From: Nitrososphaerota archaeon
GTDB lineage: Archaea; Thermoproteota; Nitrososphaeria; Nitrososphaerales; JACQRY01
Assembly (NCBI GenBank): GCA_016206275.1
Contig: JACQRY010000074.1
Span: 1 to 22,366, forward strand
Length of the DNA stretch: 22,366 bases
Direction: 5' to 3'
Shown here piece by piece: positions 1 to 6,939 of the stretch. The position numbers were made by a program, and so were the translations under genes. The notes beneath the pieces were generated by a model, which was given only the letters and a program-made list of their open reading frames with translations, made no database searches and was not told where the DNA came from. The first letter of the stretch is position 1. Each line of letters opens with the position of its first letter.

Positions 1-653
1 AAGATTCTCGAGGGATATTTGTGAACCAAATAGAAAGAGGCTGCTGCGGTAGCAAATATGATTGCAGCTGCAGCTACAACATATTCGCCGAACAAGAGCA
101 GCGCTAGGATCAGAGGTATTGAAGCGATTAATATGAATCCTGAGACGACTCCGTTCAACACATCGATGGTGTTGACTGTGTTCGAAGTTACTGGTATGGC
201 GAGTAAAACAAGCATGGGGTATATGATGGATAGACGTACGGTTCCGAAGAAGGGCAACGCGAGATTGAAATCATAGGTTCCGAGAAGAAGGATAGGTAGT
301 GAGGCTAGAACAAGGAGAGCAGGCTTAACAGCTCCTCCCAAAGTTACCGTATCGTCCAATAATCCTATTGCCCCCGCTATTATCAGCGTAGCGACTAACG
401 CGAGCAAGGAGGTCTGCTGTGTGAACAAGTAGAGCAAAGTTTCACCTACGACAAGCCCCAAGATGATTGCTGGTCCACCTGGCTTGGGAATCATCGGTTT
501 TCCTTGCTTATGGAAGTCAGTGACTACTCGCCCTCTCTTAGATAGAAGTCTTATCAGAAGTCTGGATGAAACATATGTGATTACCGCGGTAAGCGTAGCT
601 GCAGTCAAGGCAACAGCCGCGAAAAACTGGGGGTCAACCAGTAAACTAGACAA
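1..653 (-). CDS. Archaeal UDP-GlcNAc:polyprenyl-phosphate GlcNAc-1-phosphate transferase, MraY/DPAGT1 family (5' part, runs off window)
   Basis: Reading the minus strand from 653 gives an open frame of 217 codons to the window edge, with no stop. It has family landmarks of the polyprenyl-phosphate N-acetylhexosamine-1-phosphate transferases: KPMIPKPGGPA (about residues 52-62), a DD pair in GLLDD (97-101), NTIDVLNG (161-168), and a run of hydrophobic segments ending in VHKYPSRI, where homologues continue into the next catalytic loop. The family transfers GlcNAc-1-phosphate to dolichyl or undecaprenyl phosphate in the membrane, the first committed step of N-glycan or surface-glycan assembly. 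No ATG lies near the front. TTG at 653-651 directly follows an in-frame TAA (656-654), so the start is TTG or later. An A/T box at about 681-688 would make the transcript nearly leaderless. Assignment to AglH specifically is inference. Confidence 0.85.
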   Translation of the reverse strand, partial: MSSLLVDPQFFAAVALTAATLTAVITYVSSRLLIRLLSKRGRVVTDFHKQGKPMIPKPGGPAIILGLVVGETLLYLFTQQTSLLALVATLIIAGAIGLLDDTVTLGGAVKPALLVLASLPILLLGTYDFNLALPFFGTVRLSIIYPMLVLLAIPVTSNTVNTIDVLNGVVSGFILIASIPLILALLLFGEYVVAAAAIIFATAAASFYLVHKYPSRI

Positions 654-680
654 TTAGGCACACCCATTCGAGACTAGCTG

Positions 681-688
681 AATTTAAG
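681..688 (-). promoter_or_regulatory. Probable TATA box of the GlcNAc-1-P transferase gene
   Basis: On the minus strand the sequence reads GACTTAAATT, centred about 32 bases before the TTG start at 653. This is the spacing expected for an archaeal box A that drives an almost leaderless mRNA. Position and composition are the only evidence. Confidence 0.35.
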
Positions 689-783
689 TCTAAAGAAAAC
701 GCTTGTCAACCTAGATTTACTCCGTGTCGCACACCATAACATTATGCATGAATAAGAAATGTGTAGCGAGCTAACTCATCAAA

Positions 784-793
784 CGTTTATTAG
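784..793 (+). promoter_or_regulatory. Probable TATA box of rpoL
   Basis: The A/T-rich CGTTTATTAG lies about 37 bases before the ATG at 825. That predicts a transcript start near 813 and a short leader. It supports the ATG at 825 rather than in-frame starts at 759 or 798, which would lie upstream of the transcript start. Confidence 0.35.
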
Positions 794-824
794 GCTCATG
801 TTCAGGCGCTTAGAAACCTTGCCG

Positions 825-1112
825 ATGGAGCTCAAGCTGACAAACAAAGGAAAAGACACTCTAGACCTAGAGCTCAAAGGGGAAGATATCGCTATTAGCC
901 ATATCGTGCTCGACGAGCTCCATAAGGATAAGAATGTTACATTCGCTGGGGTCCATGAACCCCACCCGTTATTCCGAAGCCAAATACTGAGAGTACAGAC
1001 AAGCAGAGGCGAACCGATACAGGCAGTCCTATCCAGCATCACAAGAAGCAAGCAATCCTTAGAGAAACTGCAAGAAGCAGCTAAAAAGGCGCTGACTACG
1101 GGGAGGATGTGA
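825..1112 (+). CDS. rpoL: DNA-directed RNA polymerase subunit L (Rpb11/AC19-like)
   Basis: This 95-residue protein starts MELKLTNKGKDTLDLELKGE and matches the archaeal RpoL pattern: an N-terminal strand pair, the helix after EDIAISHIVLDEL, the conserved PHPL motif, and a C-terminal helix. Subunit L pairs with subunit D to form the assembly platform of archaeal RNA polymerase. The open frame extends back to 759, but MELK at 825 matches the usual 90-100 residue length and the upstream A/T box. The canonical LGN before the first helix reads AIS here, a mild divergence. It ends in TGA, and the next gene (TFS) follows in the same frame without a gap, so the two are probably cotranscribed. Confidence 0.85.
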   Translation: MELKLTNKGKDTLDLELKGEDIAISHIVLDELHKDKNVTFAGVHEPHPLFRSQILRVQTSRGEPIQAVLSSITRSKQSLEKLQEAAKKALTTGRM

Positions 1113-1118
1113 AGACTG
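1101..1118 (+). promoter_or_regulatory. Shine-Dalgarno sequence placed for a CTG start of TFS
   Basis: GGGAGG at 1101-1106 lies nine bases before the CTG at 1116-1118. It is the strongest ribosome-binding motif near the TFS reading frame and overlaps the last codons of rpoL. Its spacing supports CTG as the initiator. Confidence 0.5.
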
Positions 1119-1454
1119 CAGTTCTGTCCTAAATGTGGTGCCCGACTCCGCTTCAAAAAACTGAAGTCAGAGGACAAGACTGTCCCAGCCAATGTATGCG
1201 AGAGATGTGGCTATCAGTCTGAGACCAGCGGCACCTTTGCCAAACCTGAGCAGGCCACAACCCAAAGCCAGATTAAGGTGATCGGGGACGAACACCGAGA
1301 CCTGAAGACGATGCCCACTATGGCCATCGAATGTTCCAAATGTCAAAACAATGAGGCTTACTGGTGGCTTGTTCAGACCCGAAGCGGCGATGAAGCCACG
1401 ACACAGTTCTACCGATGCACCAAATGCGAGTTCACTTGGCGGTCTTATGCTTAG
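1116..1454 (+). CDS. Transcription elongation factor TFS (TFIIS/RPA12-like), apparent CTG start
   Basis: From CTG the product is 112 residues, the usual TFS length, and begins (M)QFCPKCGARL. The N-terminal zinc ribbon has CPKC and CERC pairs. The C-terminal ribbon has CSKC and CTKC pairs, with the catalytic acidic pair in QTRSGDEATTQFYRC. TFS enters the secondary channel of archaeal RNA polymerase and stimulates transcript cleavage in backtracked complexes. The frame follows the rpoL TGA (1110-1112) directly with AGA CTG CAG TTC. No ATG, GTG or TTG lies between that stop and the first zinc ligand. A good Shine-Dalgarno sits nine bases upstream of CTG. Alternatives are readthrough of the TGA, giving an RpoL-TFS fusion, or a sequence error. 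The stop is TAG, and TAA follows six codons later. Confidence 0.88.
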   Translation: MQFCPKCGARLRFKKLKSEDKTVPANVCERCGYQSETSGTFAKPEQATTQSQIKVIGDEHRDLKTMPTMAIECSKCQNNEAYWWLVQTRSGDEATTQFYRCTKCEFTWRSYA

Positions 1455-1514
1455 CAGAGAAGATTCTTTTAATATCAGGTTACATGAACGATCAGGTGTC
1501 AGCGGTAAGGCTAC

Positions 1515-2273
1515 ATGGTTTTCCTAGCTAAAACATCTACGCCGAACGAGTGGAAGGCTGTCTCAAACACGATCTCTACTCTCGTTGAAGAAGCTAGTTT
1601 TGACGCTGCTGCCGAGGGGCTGTCCTTCAGAGCTATGGATCCTTCCCACGTAGCGTTAGTTGATCTGCATTGGCCCAACTCCGCCTTTGAGAAATATGAC
1701 TGCGATAAGCAGTACAAGTTCACGGTTAGGGTTGAAGACTTTGCGAAGCTGATTAAGAGGGCCGAAGCTAAAGACGGTATTGAACTCTCTTCTGCTGAGG
1801 AAGGCATGCTCATTATAAAGATCTCCAATGGTTACAAACGGGAATACAAGATTCATTTGATTGAAAGCACCATTGGTCCTACTCCCTTACCCAAGCTCTC
1901 CTTCAACACGAGATTCATGACTTCTGAGGCCAGCTTCGAAAAGGTCTTGGGCGACATATCGGTGGTCTCGGACCATGTCACGATTGAAGCAGCCAAGTCG
2001 AAGGTTGTCTTCAGCGGTAAGAGCGATGCCGGCGCAGCCTCAATAACTCTAGATAAGAACAGCCCTGACATGATGGAGATCGATGTCAAGGAGGAGAGCA
2101 AAGCTACCTACAGCATCAGCTACCTCCTTAACATAGCCAAGGCTGCTGGCAGCGCCTCCGATACTGCTCTCTTCGAGTATTCAAGCAAGATGCCTTTGAA
2201 ACTCGAGTTTAAGCTAAGCAGCGCGGGAGGACGGATTCACTTTTATCTGGCTCCTAGGATAGAAGAACGATAG
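1515..2273 (+). CDS. pcn: DNA polymerase sliding clamp PCNA
   Basis: This is a 252-residue protein of standard PCNA length with both clamp domains. The N-terminal half includes GLSFRAMDPSHVALVDL, the family-typical loop, and the C-terminal half ends GGRIHFYLAPRIEER. The trimeric ring encircles DNA and tethers polymerases, Fen1, ligase and other PIP-box partners. An A/T box (CTTTTAATATC, about 1466-1476) gives a predicted transcript start near 1497 and a short leader, so it may have its own promoter as well as readthrough from rpoL-tfs. The stop is TAG. Confidence 0.97.
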   Translation: MVFLAKTSTPNEWKAVSNTISTLVEEASFDAAAEGLSFRAMDPSHVALVDLHWPNSAFEKYDCDKQYKFTVRVEDFAKLIKRAEAKDGIELSSAEEGMLIIKISNGYKREYKIHLIESTIGPTPLPKLSFNTRFMTSEASFEKVLGDISVVSDHVTIEAAKSKVVFSGKSDAGAASITLDKNSPDMMEIDVKEESKATYSISYLLNIAKAAGSASDTALFEYSSKMPLKLEFKLSSAGGRIHFYLAPRIEER

Positions 2274-2312
2274 CCTGCGGTTAAGAAACCTCTGAGCCAT
2301 TATCCGATAAAT

Positions 2313-2322
2313 CGATATATCG
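2313..2322 (+). promoter_or_regulatory. Perfect palindrome over the predicted core promoter of the VIT1-like gene
   Basis: CGATATATCG is a perfect 10-base palindrome 25-34 bases before the ATG at 2347, where the TATA box is expected. A dimeric repressor bound here would block TBP/TFB, so it may be a metal-responsive operator. An A/T-rich palindrome can also simply be a TATA box. Confidence 0.35.
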
Positions 2323-2346
2323 CGAATTCTCTCGCGTTGATGAGTC

Positions 2347-3150
2347 ATGAGTGGAAAAGACGGCAAGCGGCTTGAAGATGCAAGAAAAGCCTTTGAAAAA
2401 GGGGATTTGGAGGCAAGTCGAAAAGCCCATGAAGCTAAGCGGATAGAGGAAGATATCCATCAGACGGCTGCCGGAAAATATGTTGGCGACGCTGTCTACG
2501 GCGGGCTCGACGGGATAGTAACTACCTTTGCAATTGTTGCTGGGGCTACTGGCGCTACACTATCATCCATAATTGTGCTTATTCTGGGTGTTGCGAATCT
2601 GTTAGCTGATGGTTTGTCGATGGCTCTTGGGAACTATCTGGGCACAAAATCAGAGATTGAGTACGCCGCTAGAGAAAGGCGAAGAGAGGAATGGGAGGTG
2701 GAGAATGAGACGGAGGGAGAGATTGAGGAGATAAGGCAGATCTATGCCCGTAAAGGGTTCCAGGGTGAGGATCTTGAGAGAGCAGTTAAAGTGATAACTT
2801 CAGACAAGAAGGTTTGGGTAGATACGATGATGCGCGATGAGCTGAACATCATCGAAGAGTTCAAATCCCCAGTCAGAAGTGGCTTGGCAACTTTCATTGC
2901 GTTCGTGGCAGCAGGTTCCGTGCCTCTATTGTTCTACGTGGGGGCGTTCCTATTTCCAAGCTTGAGTGTAGATAAGTTCGCCGCGTCGACGGTTCTGACA
3001 GCTATTGCTCTATTCAGTGTAGGTTCTCTAAGAACAATCGTGACTGGGAAGAGATGGTGGAAGGCAGGCTTGGAGATGACTCTTGTTGGAGGGATTGCTT
3101 CAGCTGCAGCCTATGTTATCGGTTACCTGCTGCAGGGACTGGCTCCTTGA
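2347..3150 (+). CDS. VIT1/CCC1-family Fe2+/Mn2+ transporter
   Basis: The protein has 267 residues. A charged N-terminal segment (1-44) precedes DAVYGGLDGIVTTFAIVAG (48-66), the hallmark first membrane helix of the VIT1/CCC1 family. Helix 2 (about 72-98) contains LLADGLSMALGNYLGTKSE. Residues 104-170 form the cytoplasmic Glu-rich metal-binding domain (ERRREEWEVENE, ETEGEIEEI). Three more helices follow (about 180-205, 213-230, 243-264). Family members export Fe2+/Mn2+ from the cytosol, usually by proton antiport, to the vacuole in eukaryotes and out of the cell here. It probably protects against metal overload. It is convergent with the helicase gene, with an 18-base gap. Confidence 0.9.
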   Translation: MSGKDGKRLEDARKAFEKGDLEASRKAHEAKRIEEDIHQTAAGKYVGDAVYGGLDGIVTTFAIVAGATGATLSSIIVLILGVANLLADGLSMALGNYLGTKSEIEYAARERRREEWEVENETEGEIEEIRQIYARKGFQGEDLERAVKVITSDKKVWVDTMMRDELNIIEEFKSPVRSGLATFIAFVAAGSVPLLFYVGAFLFPSLSVDKFAASTVLTAIALFSVGSLRTIVTGKRWWKAGLEMTLVGGIASAAAYVIGYLLQGLAP

Positions 3151-3168
3151 AAGGATAGAGAGCTGCCA

Positions 3169-6027
3169 TTATCTTCGGTCCCAGAAAGGCCTAGTGGTAA
3201 TGAATCGGAGCTTAGCGTCCAACAAGTCTTTGAAAAAGGCTTCTTCATCATCATGCATCTTAGCCAGTACCCTGCTGGCTGTTTGAGGACCTATTCCGTA
3301 AACCAGCTGAGCAAGAATACCTTTCCTTCCATAGGAAAGCACAAGATCAGCCGATCTCCGAGCCTTAGCCAAAGCCTCCCTTTCATCATCTCCAAGCGGT
3401 TCACCAGCTATCTTTCTCTTCAAAATGTCTTTTACCATCTGGCTCCCCCACCGCACGGGAGCAAGAAGCCCAGATCTGCATTTTCTACACTTGGGATTTT
3501 CCCCAGCATCTGCTACACCAATATTTTCAGCTAGATGGCCACATTGGAAGCAGAGAAGGTTAACGAACTCGCTGTAGAGCGCCGTCTTCATCCGCTCTAG
3601 ATTACCTTTCCCTAAGAAATCTGTAGCAAGGAGCTCAGGGGCTTCAGTATACCTGTAGAGAATCGAGTAAGCGAAGGGCGTAGGCTGATCATCCGAGTGC
3701 CAAGTCTATAATTTCATTGCTCCGTTCTTGATCTTCTGGAAAATCTGTAGAGTTCTTGCCAGATCTACTTTCTCTAGCATTCCTTCTCTTAGAGCCTCAT
3801 CGTAGATGGGTGTGTTTCGGAAGCGTCTGGGCATGTGGGCCATGGTAGGTCCATCCACGAATTCTCCTCGCTTCATGGCTCCGAATCGCTCCGCGATGAA
3901 CTTCAGATAGTAGGTGAAGGGGAACTGCTTCTCAATGTTCCTAGAAAACAGGTTTTCAGCATCGTTTGCAGTGAGGGATAAGAGCTTCTCCCTCAAAGTC
4001 TGTAATGAAGGAGATTGCAGATTTGTGTTCAGCTCTATGAGCACACGGTAGCCGTCAGCCCACCAGAATCGAATAAGCCCCATCTCTGACAACATTTCAT
4101 CTAAGATGTATCCTAGCGTGCGGTTCGCCGCTTCGCCGAAGCATCCGTGGACCACAAGGAACCTGCCCACAGCCTCTAACACCATCCTGTCATCGGTGGG
4201 CAGAGGTGCGCCGAGCTTCTGGAAGACCGCTATATCCTCTAAGACTTTTTTTCTAGCATTCTTCTCAGCAGGTATCATCTGGGTTGAGGCGACAACCGCC
4301 TGAGAAACATCATTCTGCTCGAGTAGATCTGCTATCTGACGTCTAAGCACCCCTACCTTTTGAGCAACATCAAAAGGGACAGGGAGAATCTCTCCATCCC
4401 ATCCAGGGATGGCTGCAGTAGGGTCTTCAATTGGAAGCACATAGACAAAACCATCATCAGAAATCTTTTGAATACGCCAGACTTTACCGCGACAGATGAA
4501 GTTTAGGCCTATCTTGGCTTTAATTGAGATAAATTCGGCTCCCAATGTTCCTACTACTCTCTGGGTGGCAAGATCCATGACTGGGTAACGCTTCTCATCT
4601 TGGATCATGGAGAGGTTCTCGAAGTAGTGGTGTCTCCCCCTGCTGGTAACCCTAAGAAACCTGCCTTCAAACCTGAGTAAACCCAGCCTCTGAAGATAGC
4701 TGACCACTTCCGTGAAAGTCTCTTTCTTTAGGTCTGAGTAAGGATAGGCTCTCCTGACAAGTTTCAAAGTTTTGTCAAAGGACACTGCTCCCTGCGAGTC
4801 CAGAGCTACCCCAACAATCTGGTGCGCTAAAACATCTAAGCTGTTTCGATGTATCTGTAATTGTTCTAATTGTCCTGCTTGGGCTCTGGCAATTACGGCT
4901 GTAGATTCAAGAACATCGTCTGTAGAGACAGTGATCATTGTGCCTATGGAGGTTCGGTCGAACCTATGGCCTGAGCGGCCAACTCTCTGGATTAGGGCAG
5001 ACGCTTGCCTCGGAGACATGTATTGCACGACGTTGTCAACACTTCCAATGTCAATGCCCAGCTCCAAGGTCGAAGTACAGACAAGCCCCCTCAACCTACT
5101 TGCCTTGAACTCCTCTTCAGCTTTAGCCCTCTCCTCCCTGGACAACGAACCATGGTGAACCGCAATGTCCTTCCGCATCATGCCTAGCCTAGACCCCAGC
5201 ATCTCAGCCACTGAACGACTGTTCACGAAGATCAACGTGGATTCATGGCCCTCAACAATTTCGCAAATCCTGCTTATCCGTGCGGCAGCGTCAGGGGAGG
5301 TGAACAGGGTTTGAGCCAGTCGATGGTCTTCGCCTGAAGCATAAGGAAGCTCTATGAAGTAGCGGTATTCTTTTGGCAAACGGGTTTCCTCAATCGCGAT
5401 ATTACCCGCTGTGCCTACTAGGAGCATACCTGCTTCCCTAGGATTGCCTAGTGTAGCCGACAATCCTATCAGTTGGAAACCAGGTTTAACCAACTGTCTG
5501 AGTCTTTCAAGATCGACTGATAGCTGGACGCCACGCCTATTTCCTGCAAGTTGATGCACTTCATCAATGACGACCCACTTCAGGTTCTTCAGATGTCTTT
5601 TCATTCTTCCTCCTGGAAGAATGGCCTGCAGGGTTTCCGGCGTTGTGACTAGCAGTATTGGGGGTTTCGCTGCTTGCCTGCGACGGTCTTGAATGGGTGT
5701 ATCTCCATGCCTAACTTCAAGGCTGAAGCCTAGTTTACCACTCCAATATGAGATGCGTTTCAAAATGTCGCGGTTTAAGGCTCTGAGAGGCGTGATGTAT
5801 AATGCGGCGATACCATCTTTGACACCGTTCTTTGAGAAGAGGCTGAAGATCGGTAAGAGGGCTGCCTCGGTCTTGCCGCTTCCTGTTGGAGCAATAATTA
5901 ACACGTTTTCCCCAGCCAAGATCCTTGGTATCGATGCTTTCTGAGGAGGTGTAGGCTGCTCGATTCCTTTTTCCAGGACTGCTTCCCTGACCTGTTGGGA
6001 AAGGAGGTCGAAAGCTGAGGATGGCAA
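3169..6027 (-). CDS. Lhr-family ATP-dependent helicase, reading frame interrupted by one in-frame TAG
   Basis: Residues 1-773 contain the Q-motif-like region, Walker A APTGSGKTEA (46-55), DEVH (155-158), SATLGNP and the C-terminal helicase motif QRVGRSGHR, followed by the Lhr winged-helix and core region. Codon 774 (3708-3706) is TAG. The same frame then runs without another stop to TAA at 3171-3169, encoding family-like sequence: TPFAYSILYRYTEAPELLA, a zinc-finger region with CFQCGH and CRKC, and VLSYGRKGILAQLVYGIGPQTASRVLAKM. These are parts of one archaeal Lhr protein. The full frame is 952 codons, matching typical family length. The start is TTG at 6027; an in-frame TGA lies three codons upstream. 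Lhr enzymes translocate 3'-5' on DNA or RNA:DNA in repair and RNA metabolism. The amber may be read through, a recent nonsense mutation or an error; ATG at 3591 could also start a separate 140-residue piece. Confidence 0.88.
3706..3708 (-). other. In-frame amber codon inside the Lhr-type helicase
   Basis: The minus strand reads GCA ATG AAA TTA TAG ACT TGG CAC. The 178 codons after TAG stay open in the same frame and encode conserved helicase C-terminal sequence. Possible explanations are pyrrolysine insertion, suppressor-tRNA readthrough, a nonsense mutation or a sequencing error. Confidence 0.75.
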
Positions 6028-6284
6028 AGGGTTTCAACCTATGTTCCTGCTTTGACTTGCTAAAAGGGTTGCTCAAACCTGTTCTTGAATCTATTGAGTG
6101 AGGGATCTGTTGCGTTAGTTCGGATCTGGTCATGCGATCCTGCTCGATCAATATCTTCACAAGCCAGGTTGCGGAGATAGAGCGCGTTTAATAGGGATTC
6201 AGGAAAGATAACACCTCAAGGGACATCGAGTTTGTCAAATACCCACTACAAACACAAGGTCCCAAAGGAATAAGGTAACCTCTA

Positions 6285-6531
6285 TTGAAAGTCAGATTCA
6301 CTAAACATGCTAGTGCAAAGATCGGAATGCTCCGCAGACATGAGGTAAAGGTCACGAGGAAATTAGTGGAGGATGCCGTGTTATATCCCGAAAAGGTCGT
6401 GTTAGGACTTAGGCAAGCAAATCGCGGAGCGAGGCTTGGGCGAAGAGCATATCATGAGGGTTGTCATTGTAAAGGAGGGAAAGGAAATAAGAGTGGTAAC
6501 GCTATATCCTGCAAGGAGAGGAAGGTATTGA
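6285..6531 (+). CDS. DUF4258 protein, RelE-like toxin fold candidate (needs +1 frame change at 6411)
   Basis: Frame one from TTG 6285 encodes MKVRFTKHASAKIGMLRR and VEDAVLYPEKVVLGL, the N-terminal half of a DUF4258 domain. It then degenerates into an Arg/Gly/Cys-rich stretch with no family character. Skipping A6411 opens the +1 frame GKQIAERGLGEEHIMRVV and then KEGKEIRVVTLYPARRGRY, a textbook DUF4258 C-terminus, which stops at TGA 6529-6531. The product would be 81 residues, the normal length. The site is GGA CTT AGG CAA, so it contains the in-frame heptamer CTT-AGG-C. DUF4258 proteins are small, often paired with a DUF2283 protein, and are suspected toxin-antitoxin pairs; that function is inference. 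The unshifted frame would fuse the N-terminal half to the next gene (146 residues). Confidence 0.72.
6408..6414 (+). other. Candidate +1 frameshift heptamer CTT-AGG-C
   Basis: The heptamer CTTAGGC lies in phase with the DUF4258 frame. Reading CTT, skipping A and continuing with GGC restores the family sequence exactly. It is identical to the +1 programmed frameshift heptamer known from yeast Ty1. Use of such a site in archaea is unproven, so it could be an accidental match at an indel. Confidence 0.4.
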
Positions 6532-6725
6532 AAGTCACGTACAGTACCGACGAAGATATTCTGATGTATGAAGTCAGCGACGAACCGATCGACTACGCCG
6601 AAGAAATGGATTCAGTTATTGTCCACTTCACGAAATCCGGGAAGCCCGTGTTGCTTGAGATCCTTGACGCGAGCAAATTCTTGGCTCAGACCGTTAAGGC
6701 TACTAAGAAGAAGATTACAGTGTGA
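6528..6725 (+). CDS. DUF2283 protein, likely partner of the DUF4258 protein
   Basis: The 65-residue product MKVTYSTDEDILMYEVSDEP, followed by EEMDSVIVHFTKSGKPVLLEILDAS, matches the DUF2283 pattern: a short strand pair, an acidic turn, then an hxxIEILDAS-like end. The start is TTG at 6528, overlapping the TGA of the upstream gene in the sequence TTGA. That is the coupling seen in two-gene modules, and it argues that the upstream gene really ends at 6531. DUF2283 proteins commonly follow DUF4258 proteins and may act as the antitoxin; this role is inferred from pairing. The Lys-rich tail (KATKKKITV) may be exposed or basic-binding. Confidence 0.75.
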   Translation: MKVTYSTDEDILMYEVSDEPIDYAEEMDSVIVHFTKSGKPVLLEILDASKFLAQTVKATKKKITV

Positions 6726-6746
6726 TTCGTTACCACAACAAACGTC

Positions 6747-6767
6747 TCCATCCAACTTTCAGATGGA
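6747..6767 (+). repeat. Small hairpin after the DUF4258/DUF2283 pair
   Basis: TCCATC (6747-6752) and GATGGA (6762-6767) form a six-base-pair stem with a nine-base loop 22 bases after the DUF2283 stop. It may help terminate or stabilise the transcript. No T-run follows. Confidence 0.3.
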
Positions 6768-6810
6768 TATGAGCACTGAAGGTTTAAGAGCGCAATCAAC
6801 CTTTTCAATC

Positions 6811-6900
6811 ATGTGGAATCCCCGAATAAGAACGGGTGAGCATTGCATGAACCGTACGGGGTCCCACTCCACATGCTGAACCGGTTCTGAGTAAGTTTTT
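6811..6900 (+). ncRNA. Candidate structured noncoding RNA with promoter and T-run
   Basis: The stretch folds into nested stems: ATGTGGA (6811-6817) with TCCACAT (6868-6874), CCCCG (6820-6824) with CGGGG (6857-6861), and ACGG (6832-6835) with CCGT (6852-6855). A competing stem pairs GAACCG (6849-6854) with CGGTTC (6882-6887). Upstream GGTTTAAGAG (6781-6790) sits about 26 bases before 6811, as a TATA box would. The element ends with TTTTT (6896-6900), a plausible archaeal T-rich terminator. No convincing protein is encoded. The GAACCG...CGGTTCTGAG frame faintly recalls a group II intron domain V, but I see no proper catalytic triad or tetraloop. It could also be a small palindromic element. Confidence 0.35.
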
Positions 6901-6939
6901 AACACCCATTTGACCATTCGATATTAGGACACGGGTCTG

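Noticed and set aside
58..657. Plus-strand frames at 58-276 and 463-657
   Set aside because: They are shadows of the minus-strand GlcNAc-1-phosphate transferase, which has clear family motifs across the whole stretch.
5735..6160. 141-residue minus-strand frame overlapping the helicase 5' end
   Set aside because: Most of it runs out of frame through the helicase coding sequence. Only the first 35 residues look protein-like, and these are reported separately as a possible remnant.
6285..6725. Single 146-residue protein fusing DUF4258 and DUF2283
   Set aside because: The middle of that frame is Arg/Gly/Cys-rich and lacks family character. The +1 frame encodes the missing DUF4258 half and stops in TTGA overlap with a clean DUF2283 start.
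6811..6900. Definite group II intron domain V
   Set aside because: Only the outer GAACCG/CGGTTC stem resembles it. The catalytic triad, the bulge and the tetraloop are not evident, and no maturase is present.
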